Assembly: GCA_002422175.1 (NCBI GenBank)
Contig: DITR01000121.1
Coordinates: 1-11,778 of the forward strand
DNA: 11,778 bases
Source: Alcaligenaceae bacterium UBA6179
Lineage (GTDB): Bacteria; Pseudomonadota; Gammaproteobacteria; Burkholderiales; Burkholderiaceae_B
Reading direction: 5' to 3'
The notes under the pieces were generated by a model. It was not told where the DNA came from, did no database searches, and saw only the letters and a list, made by a program, of their open reading frames with translations. The translations under genes and the position numbers were made by a program. Of this stretch, positions 1-6,306 are shown in pieces. The number at the start of each line of letters is the position of its first letter. Positions within the stretch are counted from its first letter, which is position 1.

Positions 1-152
1 GCATGAATTTGTGCTTTGACAACCCAAACTGGGCCGCCTAACTTTTCGCCTGCTGCAACAGCTTCTTCAACACTGAAAGCGGGAAAGCCACGGGGAACTG
101 CGACGCCAAATTGCTTGAGCAGTTCCTTGCCTTGATGTTCATGGATTTTCAT
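1..152 (-). CDS. sucC: Succinyl-CoA synthetase (ADP-forming) beta subunit, 5' end only
   Basis: This is the N-terminal 50 residues of the beta subunit of succinate-CoA ligase, the TCA-cycle enzyme that makes ATP (or GTP) from succinyl-CoA; the rest lies beyond the left edge. The translation starts MKIHEHQGKELLKQFGV and continues into an Ala/Glu-rich helix and GGPVWVVKAQIH. This is the typical opening of the ATP-grasp domain of SucC. The ATG at 150-152 is preceded by an AGGA ribosome binding site (minus strand). It is the last gene of the same-strand series recA-recX-DUF2889-sucC. In Burkholderiales sucC and sucD commonly follow recX at this place, so sucD is expected just outside the window. 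The 82-bp AT-rich gap before the start could hold its promoter. Confidence 0.93.
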   Translation of the reverse strand, partial: MKIHEHQGKELLKQFGVAVPRGFPAFSVEEAVAAGEKLGGPVWVVKAQIH

Positions 153-234
153 GAGGATCCTGTTTGGTCGATTAATAAATTAAATGGGTCAAATACGTAT
201 TATTTAAAACAAAATTAGTTAGCTTAAATCAAAC

Positions 235-795
235 CTAAGCTGATTTAGGAGCGACGTACCACTGCGGGTAAAACTCTTCTACGACAGGGCCATCAAGCCG
301 AAGGGCATGACACCCCTCTAGCTGAAAAGGTCGCTTGTCGGTTTGATCACCTTCAGGTTTGTGCCGCTCGTTTGCCATAGACTGCAACGCAACCGTAGGC
401 AACACACCTGCTAACTCAGTGATGTGCGAACAGCCTTTGGTACGAGCAAAGCGCTCTTTAACGGCTTGCCGAAAGCTTTTTAACAAATTCATGCCAACCA
501 ACTCTTGGTAAGCCGGTGCAATGGTAGTGCAATTTTCACCATAAGGTGCGGCATCGTACACGGCTTGGGCAGCTAAAATGGTGTAGCTACGATCGATGGT
601 TATGCGCAAATGCATATGGTGAAATGGCTTGCCTGCGGGGAAAATACTGCCATCGCGCTTATCAAAAGAATAAGATTTATCGTCAATAAGCTCTGCCTCA
701 AGGTCCCATAGGCCATCATCACGCTCAAAAGAATGAACGTTAATGGCACGATTGTGTAGTGGGTTACGTTTATGGGGAGACAAAGGTAGTGGCAT
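235..795 (-). CDS. DUF2889 domain-containing protein
   Basis: A 186-residue protein of unknown function that I recognise as the DUF2889 family. Visible family-like features are the RDDGLWDLEAELIDDK segment (residues 25-40), the PFHHMHLRITID strand (57-68), the NCT and Pro-rich stretch (88-95), GCSHITEL (121-128), a second Cys in LEGCHALR (149-156) and the aromatic end FYPQWY. The conserved His and Cys residues could bind a metal, but that is inference. No signal peptide or membrane segment is seen. It lies between recX and sucC, a position that recurs in Burkholderiales. The ATG at 793-795 has no Shine-Dalgarno sequence (upstream is C-rich), but the N-terminus fits the family and no better in-frame start is visible. 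Confidence 0.82.
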   Translation of the reverse strand: MPLPLSPHKRNPLHNRAINVHSFERDDGLWDLEAELIDDKSYSFDKRDGSIFPAGKPFHHMHLRITIDRSYTILAAQAVYDAAPYGENCTTIAPAYQELVGMNLLKSFRQAVKERFARTKGCSHITELAGVLPTVALQSMANERHKPEGDQTDKRPFQLEGCHALRLDGPVVEEFYPQWYVAPKSA

Positions 796-858
796 AGGGG
801 GCGGTCATTCGCAGTCTGTCGATTGACATATTGGCATAGTTAAATAGTATAACGCGAT

Positions 859-1356
859 TTAATTGTGGCTTTGATTTCGTAGCGTGCTGAGTACCTTACG
901 CACTATTTCGGCCTGAAAGCCTCGCGAAATGAGAAAGCGTGCTTGTTTTGCATACCCCTGAGGTGACGAGTCAAGAGGCTTTAAACCAAAGCGCCGTTGC
1001 CAAACATCGCATGCCCGGGCATATTCTGTTGGGGCTAAAGTTTGTGAAATGGCTTCAATTAAGGTTTTATCAACCCCCTTTTGGCGCAACGAGTGCTCAA
1101 TAAGCGCACGCCCTTGGCGCAATGACTTTGCGTTGACCGTATTGGCAACAAAGCGCTCATCTGACTGCCAGCCCTCACGGGCGAGCTGATCAAGTAAGGC
1201 ATTGATTTTTAAAGAGTCTGGCTCGAAGGGTGATAACTTTTGGGCTAGCTCTGCGCGGCTGTGCTCTCGTCGCGATAAATAAGCAATCGCCCGAGACTTG
1301 AGGGAGCGCTCGGGCGATGCTTTCGCTTTGATGATTTGTTGCGGGTTAGAGCTCAT
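859..1356 (-). CDS. recX: Recombination regulator RecX
   Basis: RecX binds RecA filaments and limits RecA activity, acting in the cytoplasm. The 165-residue protein, a normal RecX length, shows the repeated three-helix pattern of the family: SRAIAYLSRREHSRAELAQKL (residues 21-41), then GWQSDERFVANTVNAK (62-77) with RQGRALIEHSLRQKGVD (80-96), and a last repeat KQARFLISRGFQAEIVRKVL (137-156). I place the start at the ATG at 1354-1356. The frame is open for another 177 codons upstream, but that part is Leu/Pro/Arg-rich antisense-like translation inside recA and does not resemble RecX. The chosen start overlaps the recA stop by 11 bases and has only a weak GAAG before it, so translation probably depends on ribosomes finishing recA. 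No terminator separates the two genes. Confidence 0.92.
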   Translation of the reverse strand: MSSNPQQIIKAKASPERSLKSRAIAYLSRREHSRAELAQKLSPFEPDSLKINALLDQLAREGWQSDERFVANTVNAKSLRQGRALIEHSLRQKGVDKTLIEAISQTLAPTEYARACDVWQRRFGLKPLDSSPQGYAKQARFLISRGFQAEIVRKVLSTLRNQSHN

Positions 1357-2518
1357 CTTCGGTGGCAGCGGCAGCAGTAGCGGCGGCAGCTTTTGCAACA
1401 GAGGCCTTCGTCGTGGCAGCGGTAGCCGTAGCTGCGTTGGCAGCTGCCGCAGCACTCGAGGCGGCTTTAGCTGCCGCTGAAGGAGGCATTGCCCCAGCGC
1501 GCTGCGCGACACCAAAGTGATCTCTGACGCGGCTTTCAATGTCAGCAGCCATTTGGGGATGCTCACGCAAGTATTCCCGCACGTTATCTTTACCTTGACC
1601 AATTCGCTCGCCGTTGTAGCTAAACCAGGAACCGGCTTTATCAACGATGGCTGCTTGCACACCCAGATCAATAATTTCACCTTCGCGTGAGATGCCAGAA
1701 CCATAGAAAATGTCAAACTCAGCTTGTTTGAAAGGCGGTGCAATTTTGTTTTTAACAACCTTAACGCGGGTTTCGTTACCGACGACCTCATCACCTTTTT
1801 TAATCGAGCCAATACGACGAATATCAAGGCGAACCGAGGCGTAAAACTTAAGCGCATTACCCCCTGTGGTGGTTTCAGGGCTGCCAAACATCACACCAAT
1901 TTTCATACGAATTTGGTTAATGAAGATGACCATGCAGTTACTACGTTTGATAGATGCTGTTAATTTACGTAAGGCTTGGCTCATTAAACGAGCCTGCAAA
2001 CCGGGCAACGAATCGCCCATTTCACCCTCAATTTCAGCGCGTGGTACTAACGCAGCGACAGAGTCAATCACGATGAGATCAATTGAGCCTGAGCGAACTA
2101 AAGCATCGGTAATTTCAAGTGCTTGTTCACCCGTATCGGGTTGTGAAATCAGTAAATCAGTTAAATTCACACCGAGCTTAGAGGCATATTGAACGTCTAA
2201 GGCATGCTCGGCATCAATAAAAGCGCACGTGCCACCAATTTTTTGCATTTCAGCAATAACTTGCAAAGTAAGCGTGGTTTTACCTGAAGACTCAGGGCCA
2301 TACACCTCAACCACTCGCCCGCGCGGTAAACCACCCACCCCTAAGGCAATATCAAGACCCAACGAACCGGTTGAAACAATTTGTATGTCGTGTTCAATTT
2401 GGTTGTCGCCATAACGCATGACTGAACCTTTACCAAACTGTTTTTCAATTTGCGACAGAGCAGCAGCAAGCGCCTTGCTTTTCTCTGTGGCAACGCCCTT
2501 GGGTGATTTATCTTCCAT
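1346..2518 (-). CDS. recA: Recombinase RecA
   Basis: RecA forms ATP-dependent filaments on single-stranded DNA, drives homologous recombination and triggers LexA self-cleavage in the SOS response. The 390-residue translation has the Walker A motif GPESSGKT (74-81), the catalytic Glu in FIDAEHALD (Glu104), Walker B LIVIDSVAAL (148-157), loop L1 around EIEGEMGDS (162-170), and loop L2 from INQIRMKIGVMFG through PETTTGGNALKF (200-225). The ATG at 2516-2518 follows AAGGAAG with good spacing. It is longer than the usual 345-360 residues because residues 341-390 form an Ala/Thr-rich tail ending in EDEL. An SOS-controlled promoter lies directly upstream, and recX overlaps the 3' end. Confidence 0.98.
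   Translation of the reverse strand: MEDKSPKGVATEKSKALAAALSQIEKQFGKGSVMRYGDNQIEHDIQIVSTGSLGLDIALGVGGLPRGRVVEVYGPESSGKTTLTLQVIAEMQKIGGTCAFIDAEHALDVQYASKLGVNLTDLLISQPDTGEQALEITDALVRSGSIDLIVIDSVAALVPRAEIEGEMGDSLPGLQARLMSQALRKLTASIKRSNCMVIFINQIRMKIGVMFGSPETTTGGNALKFYASVRLDIRRIGSIKKGDEVVGNETRVKVVKNKIAPPFKQAEFDIFYGSGISREGEIIDLGVQAAIVDKAGSWFSYNGERIGQGKDNVREYLREHPQMAADIESRVRDHFGVAQRAGAMPPSAAAKAASSAAAAANAATATAATTKASVAKAAAATAAAATEDEL
1349..1498 (-). other. Ala-rich low-complexity tail of RecA (GCN-rich coding tract)
   Basis: Residues 341-390 of RecA are mostly Ala with scattered Thr, Ser and four Lys, ending in the acidic TEDEL. In the DNA this is a run of mixed GCN codons rather than one pure trinucleotide. 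The tail replaces and extends the short acidic C-terminal region seen in typical RecA, which modulates filament activity. The spacing of Lys among Ala recalls Ala/Lys-rich nucleic-acid-binding tails, but function is not shown. The recX start codon falls inside the last codons. Confidence 0.85.
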
Positions 2519-2564
2519 GAAACTTCCTTGCGAAATGTGATGAGCAATTGATTATGGCATTGAC

Positions 2565-2594
2565 ATAGTACTGTATAAATAAACAGTATGACAA
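2565..2594 (-). promoter_or_regulatory. recA promoter (-35 and -10)
   Basis: On the minus strand the -35 TTGTCA (2589-2594) and -10 TACTAT (2565-2570) are separated by 18 bases. The LexA box fills almost the whole spacer. The layout matches the E. coli recA promoter, where the SOS box also sits between -35 and -10. Transcription would run left, giving a recA leader of roughly 40 bases before the ATG at 2518. The -10 matches the sigma-70 consensus at only four of six positions, so the exact start is inferred. Confidence 0.72.
2571..2586 (-). promoter_or_regulatory. LexA binding site (SOS box) of recA
   Basis: The plus strand reads CTGTATAAATAAACAG, a perfect CTGT-N8-ACAG with an AT-rich core. 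The symmetry extends two more bases on each side (TA...TA). It lies 53 bases upstream of the recA ATG and between its -35 and -10. LexA bound here would block RNA polymerase, giving DNA-damage-inducible recA-recX expression. The same region is upstream of the divergent response regulator gene, but the box is about 150 bases from that start, so I would not assume control of it. Confidence 0.92.
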
Positions 2595-2734
2595 GCCCCC
2601 CCGCTATTGATCACAATTTTAACGTTTTGAACCTATTATTTCCCTTATTTTTAACTAAAAGAGAATAAGTCGTGCAACATATGCCAGAATTGCATTGCGG
2701 GTCTTGTTTCACTTTTAAAGGGTTTACTGGGTCT

Positions 2735-3424
2735 ATGCGTATACTAATTGCCGAAGACGATGCCATTTTGGCCGATGGCCTAACCCAATCACTGAGGCAA
2801 AGTGGCTATGCAACTGACGCTGTGAGCGATGGCGCAGCGGCTGATTTAGCACTAAGCGCCCAAGAATTTGACTTACTGATTCTTGATTTAGGCTTACCTA
2901 AGGTTTCTGGGCTTGATGTATTGCGCAAGCTCAGAGCTCAAAACTCACGCATTCCTGTCTTAATTCTGACTGCAGCCGACAGCGTTGAACAACGCGTCTT
3001 GGGTCTTGATTTGGGTGCTGACGACTACATGGCCAAACCGTTTTCTTTATCAGAGCTTGAGGCACGGGTTCGCGCGCTCACAAGGCGGGGCGCCGGTGGC
3101 GGTGCCACAATTTTAAAACACGGTATGCTTGAATTTGACCAAACAGGTCGTGTAGTAGTGGTTAAAGGCCATACCCTTGACCTTTCTGCCCGTGAAATCA
3201 GTTTGCTTGAAATATTAATTACGCGTAGCGGTCGTATGGTCAGTAAACATCAAATTGTTGACCATTTATGCGAATGGGGCGATGAAGTTAGCTCAAATGC
3301 TATTGAAGTCTACATTCACCGTTTACGTAAAAAAATTGAACCCAGTGGCGCACGCATTATGACTGTTCGTGGCTTGGGCTACTGTTTGCAACGCGACACG
3401 TCTACTCAAGCAAGTGGAGGCTAA
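2735..3424 (+). CDS. OmpR-family two-component response regulator (TctD/QseB-like)
   Basis: A 229-residue DNA-binding response regulator. The receiver domain (1-115) has the acidic pocket EDD (7-9), phospho-acceptor Asp51 in LILDLGLP, the conserved Thr79 and Lys101 in KPF. A winged-helix output domain (about 125-218) ends with the typical NAIEVYIHRLRKKI and VRGLGYCL. I chose the ATG at 2735 because MRILIAEDD is the usual first strand. In-frame starts at 2672 (GTG) and 2681 (ATG) would add 18-21 residues with no family support, although the site before 2735 is not strong. The kinase gene follows after one base. The signal and targets are unknown; TctD relatives control tricarboxylate uptake, but no tct transporter is present here. 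Confidence 0.93.
   Translation: MRILIAEDDAILADGLTQSLRQSGYATDAVSDGAAADLALSAQEFDLLILDLGLPKVSGLDVLRKLRAQNSRIPVLILTAADSVEQRVLGLDLGADDYMAKPFSLSELEARVRALTRRGAGGGATILKHGMLEFDQTGRVVVVKGHTLDLSAREISLLEILITRSGRMVSKHQIVDHLCEWGDEVSSNAIEVYIHRLRKKIEPSGARIMTVRGLGYCLQRDTSTQASGG
3416..3420 (+). promoter_or_regulatory. Ribosome binding site that sets the kinase TTG start
   Basis: A perfect GGAGG lies in the last codons of the response regulator, five bases before TTG at 3426-3428. The open frame extends upstream to 3369, but that part encodes the regulator in another frame. This site argues for TTG as the true start. Confidence 0.85.
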
Positions 3425-3425
3425 T

Positions 3426-4898
3426 TTGTCGCTGCCGTTTGTCAAGCAACGCCGCTCTCTTTTGGGCGAAATTCTTGACTGGATGCTAGCCCCTTTGTTT
3501 TTATTGTGGCCCATGAGTGTGGCCATTACTTATGTTGTAGCAATCAATTTAGCCGATGCCCCACACGATCAAGCACTCAAGACAGCACTTGCCGTTTTAA
3601 GTGATCAAATCAAGACAGAACCCAACGGCGATCGTTCTATTTCATTGTCAAACAGCGCACAGCTCGCTTTACGCACCGAAAGCGAGACAGGTATTTTCTG
3701 GAAAATTATCGACCGCCAAAACAATCTGATCGCAGGCGACCCAGCTGTTCCGACCCCATCAGATATTAATTATGAAGAAATTAACCCCAATGCACACTTT
3801 AGTGATTACACCTCAGGCGGATTTAGACTGCGTTTAGCCTACAAGTGGTTTATGCCGGCCTCATTAAGCCCTGTCAGTCAGAGCGTAGGCCGTTCAAGTT
3901 TAAATACTTTTAATCCAGACCCTCTACCGCTATTTATTGTTGTTGCTGAGGGCATTGAAAGCCGCACTGCACTGGCCAACGACATTATTAAAGGTGTGAT
4001 CATTCCACAATTCTTAGTGTTACCCGTTGCCGCTTTACTCATTTGGTTTGGTTTGTCTCGTGGGGTAGCACCCATCAATGCCTTGCAAAAAAGGTTGCGA
4101 GCTCGCCGTCCTGATGACCTCTCTGAAATTGATATTAAATCAACACCGTCTGAAATCACACCTCTTGTGAGCGCAATGAATGATTTATTGGTGCGTTTAT
4201 CACGAAATATTCAAACTCAACGGCGTTTTGTAGCGGATGCCGCACACCAACTTAAAACTCCCTTAGCTGGGTTACGCATGCAAGCCGAGTTAGCTTTAAA
4301 GTCGGCGCCCAACGAAGAAATTGTCTTAAATCTCAAACAAATTGTGCGGGGTACTGAAAACGCCACACGCCTTATTAATCAACTGTTGCTGCTTGCAACG
4401 GCTGAGAAACACGATCAAATTAAACTTGAACCGATTGATTTGCAAGCTTTAGCTGAAACCACCACTCAGCAATGGGTGCCGCAAGCCCTTGCTCAACATA
4501 TTGACTTGGGTTTCGAGGGGCATGACACAAAGCCTGTTCAAGTCATGGGTCAACCCGTGTTGATTGCTGAACTTCTCAATAACTTAGTTGACAATGCCCT
4601 CAGTTATGTTGGTGCGTCGGGGCAAGTCACTGTTTCGGTGCATGTCTCAGGCGCCCATGCGCTACTCACCGTCATTGATAATGGCCCTGGTATACCAAAC
4701 TTAGAGCGAGAACGTGTGTTCGATCGTTTCTACCGTGTTTTAGGTACAGGTACTCAGGGCAGCGGTTTAGGGTTGGCCATTGTTAAAGAAATTGCGCAGC
4801 GACACCAAGCTGACATCACCATCGAAGATGCTCAACCCAATCAAAAACGACCTGGTATAAAAATTACTGTTCGTTTTCATATTTTTCATGTTAAGTAA
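3426..4898 (+). CDS. Sensor histidine kinase, TctE-type (2CSK_N sensor domain)
   Basis: A 490-residue membrane kinase that would phosphorylate the regulator encoded just upstream. Transmembrane segments lie at about 18-41 and 188-211. The periplasmic part between them resembles the two-component sensor kinase N-terminal domain of TctE/QseC-type proteins (ETGIFWKIIDRQNNLIAGD at 86-105). A short HAMP-like linker follows. The dimerisation region carries His274 in DAAHQLKTPL, and the ATPase domain shows the N box NNLVDNAL (385-392), DNGPGI (418-423) and GSGLGLAIV (445-453). All catalytic motifs are intact. The start is TTG, supported by GGAGG five bases upstream. One base separates it from the regulator stop. 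An intrinsic terminator follows. The ligand cannot be read from the sequence. Confidence 0.93.
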   Translation: MSLPFVKQRRSLLGEILDWMLAPLFLLWPMSVAITYVVAINLADAPHDQALKTALAVLSDQIKTEPNGDRSISLSNSAQLALRTESETGIFWKIIDRQNNLIAGDPAVPTPSDINYEEINPNAHFSDYTSGGFRLRLAYKWFMPASLSPVSQSVGRSSLNTFNPDPLPLFIVVAEGIESRTALANDIIKGVIIPQFLVLPVAALLIWFGLSRGVAPINALQKRLRARRPDDLSEIDIKSTPSEITPLVSAMNDLLVRLSRNIQTQRRFVADAAHQLKTPLAGLRMQAELALKSAPNEEIVLNLKQIVRGTENATRLINQLLLLATAEKHDQIKLEPIDLQALAETTTQQWVPQALAQHIDLGFEGHDTKPVQVMGQPVLIAELLNNLVDNALSYVGASGQVTVSVHVSGAHALLTVIDNGPGIPNLERERVFDRFYRVLGTGTQGSGLGLAIVKEIAQRHQADITIEDAQPNQKRPGIKITVRFHIFHVK

Positions 4899-4973
4899 TT
4901 TTTGGTTGGATTAAAAAAAGGCTAATGGTTACCAAATTAAAATTAGTTAAGTTAAACTGAGCGCTGATCCCCC

Positions 4974-5000
4974 GCCGGGCGAGCTTTTTGCTCTACCGGC
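4974..5000 (+). terminator. Possible first terminator hairpin after the kinase gene
   Basis: GCCGG (4974-4978) pairs with CCGGC (4996-5000), and inside it GAGC pairs with GCTC around a TTTTT loop. TTTTA follows the stem. The small internal mismatches and short U-run make it weaker than the hairpin at 5007-5030. It covers the stop codon of the convergent NTF2-like gene. Confidence 0.45.
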
Positions 5001-5460
5001 TTTTATAGACCCCTTCGGGGGTCTTTTTTTCACTTGTAGATAACGCTAAACGCAACCGCTTGAAAAGAAGCCCCAACACCGGAATGTGCTCATACAGCTC
5101 GCGCGAGGTGTCCCAGTAGTCACGATGCAAAACAATCAGTCCTTGGTCATTTAATTCAAATACAGTGCTACCTTCAATGTCAAACAAACGCTTTCTCAGA
5201 CTGAAAGTAAAACGCCAAACCATGCAGGCCTGGTTGTTTGAAACGATTTTACGAATGATAGTGAATCGAGGCTGTTCAAGCGACTTAAACATATGGTGAT
5301 AAACCGCTTGAATATGCTGTCTTTCATTTACGTGATTAAAGGGATCAATAAAGGTAGATTGCACTGCATAGACTTGATCAATTTGTGCAAGCGTTTGGGG
5401 CGATAGATTTTCAAACCAATCGGCTATTTCATCAAATCGTTGTGTTGCGTCAAATGTCAT
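4993..5460 (-). CDS. NTF2/SnoaL-like family protein
   Basis: A 155-residue protein with the cone-shaped NTF2/SnoaL fold signature: an N-terminal helical part, FIDPFNHVN (37-45), then the strands CMVWRFTFSLR (79-89) and DIEGSTVFELNDQGLIVLHRDYWD (94-117) and ELYEHIPVLG (121-130). Family members bind small hydrophobic ligands or act as isomerases, but no activity can be assigned here. It is cytoplasmic by lack of a signal. It is the last gene of the fatty-acid cluster, 63 bases after the dehydrogenase stop, the largest gap in the run. No Shine-Dalgarno sequence is evident before the ATG. The last codons (KKTPEGVYKSR) are written over the convergent terminator hairpin. Confidence 0.85.
   Translation of the reverse strand: MTFDATQRFDEIADWFENLSPQTLAQIDQVYAVQSTFIDPFNHVNERQHIQAVYHHMFKSLEQPRFTIIRKIVSNNQACMVWRFTFSLRKRLFDIEGSTVFELNDQGLIVLHRDYWDTSRELYEHIPVLGLLFKRLRLALSTSEKKTPEGVYKSR
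5007..5030 (+). terminator. Intrinsic terminator of the two-component operon
   Basis: AGACCCC (5007-5013) pairs with GGGGTCT (5018-5024) around a TTCG tetraloop, followed by a run of seven T (5024-5030). This is a textbook rho-independent terminator for plus-strand transcription, about 110 bases after the kinase stop. It lies within the coding sequence of the convergent NTF2-like gene (4993-5460). On the minus strand the stem is preceded by A-rich sequence and lacks a U-run, so it should stop only plus-strand transcripts. Confidence 0.9.
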
Positions 5461-5523
5461 GTTGTGTCGACTATTTAAGAAAGTTGAGTCTTGAACCTTA
5501 AGTGCCTAAACTATTCTTACACA

Positions 5524-6306
5524 CTACATGTTTGTCATGCGATGTAAAAGCCAAAAGCGTAATTTATAAGGCAAGTGTGCCACCCATCTTAATGACGTTG
5601 CAAACCCTTTGGGAAACGCAATCTCAAACAGCCCTTTCTCAAAACCTGCCCTAATCGCTTGGGCTGCTTGTTCCGGTGTCATTAAAGACGGCATATGAAA
5701 ATCATTAGCAGCCGTCATAGGCGTCTTAACAAAACCCGGGTTAATTAAATAAACCGATACCCCTTTAGGGGCCAATTCGAAATATAGTGTTTCAGTTAAA
5801 TTTTTCAATGCCGCTTTGGTTGCGCCATAAACCATGGCTCTGGGTAAACCGGTATAGCCACTTATGCTACTAATAATCGCGACACCACGGTTCGGTTTTT
5901 TAAGTAAGTATGGCACTAGCGTGTGCAACCCTGTGTACATACTGATAACGTTTAATTCGTAGCTGGCTTGAACTGTAGCGAGATCAATTTCCCAGCTACG
6001 TTGTGGGTCATAACGCGCGGCGCCCAACACAACCAAATCAATTTCACCCAATACTTGCTCAACCTGCGCTAAGGCAATAGGCCAGTCTGCTGCCTGCATC
6101 ACATCAAAAGCGTGTATGTGTCCGTTAGGATAACCGGCAACAACACCTTTTAAGGTCTCTTCACGACGCGCTGAGACCACGACATGAGCACCCTGAGCCA
6201 ACAGGTCTTGTGCCAAAGCGGCTCCAATACCACTTGAGGCGCCAACAAGCCATACTCGACAAGCAGACCAGTCTTTAATAGGCGTATTTAAGGGTTTGAA
6301 TATCAT
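5524..6306 (-). CDS. Short-chain dehydrogenase/reductase (SDR) family oxidoreductase
   Basis: A 260-residue classical-type SDR, an NAD(P)-dependent oxidoreductase. Visible motifs are the cofactor glycine motif GASSGIG (22-28), SARRE after the second strand (45-49), Asn119 in ELNV, Ser147 in IISSISG, and catalytic Tyr160 and Lys164 in YGATK. PGFVKTPM follows, which often binds the nicotinamide side. SARR after strand two suggests NADP preference (inference). The C-terminal 30 residues (WVAHLPYKLRFWLLHRM) are amphipathic and may touch the membrane. The start ATG overlaps the stop of the DUF3833 gene as ATGA (4 bases), so the two are translationally coupled. Substrate unknown; the context suggests a lipid-derived alcohol or ketone. 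Confidence 0.93.
   Translation of the reverse strand: MIFKPLNTPIKDWSACRVWLVGASSGIGAALAQDLLAQGAHVVVSARREETLKGVVAGYPNGHIHAFDVMQAADWPIALAQVEQVLGEIDLVVLGAARYDPQRSWEIDLATVQASYELNVISMYTGLHTLVPYLLKKPNRGVAIISSISGYTGLPRAMVYGATKAALKNLTETLYFELAPKGVSVYLINPGFVKTPMTAANDFHMPSLMTPEQAAQAIRAGFEKGLFEIAFPKGFATSLRWVAHLPYKLRFWLLHRMTNM

Noticed and set aside
204..232. Possible sucC promoter (TTGATT, 17 bases, TTTTAA, minus strand)
   Set aside because: The -10 matches consensus at only half of its positions and the region is AT-rich, so such matches are expected by chance.
210..233. Similarity between AAAATTAGTTA-type sequences near 211 and near 4940
   Set aside because: Short AT-rich match in two intergenic regions with no symmetry or flanking repeats; likely chance.
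1298..1480. Plus-strand Gly/Ser/Arg-rich open frame opposite the recA tail
   Set aside because: It is the antisense reading of the GCN-rich tract; low-complexity composition explains the absence of stops.
1357..1887. Upstream extension of the recX frame giving a 342-residue protein
   Set aside because: The extra 177 residues are a Leu/Pro/Arg-rich alternative-frame reading of recA and contain no RecX-like sequence; the family-like protein starts at 1356.
2672..2734. GTG 2672 or ATG 2681 as start of the response regulator
   Set aside because: Receiver domains of this family normally begin at MRILIAEDD; the extra residues add nothing recognisable. It is not fully excluded, since the ribosome site before 2735 is modest.
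4913..4955. Terminator for the minus-strand cluster (CTAAT/ATTAG stem followed by a T-run at 4913-4919)
   Set aside because: Only five A/T-rich base pairs with a 15-base loop; too weak to call.
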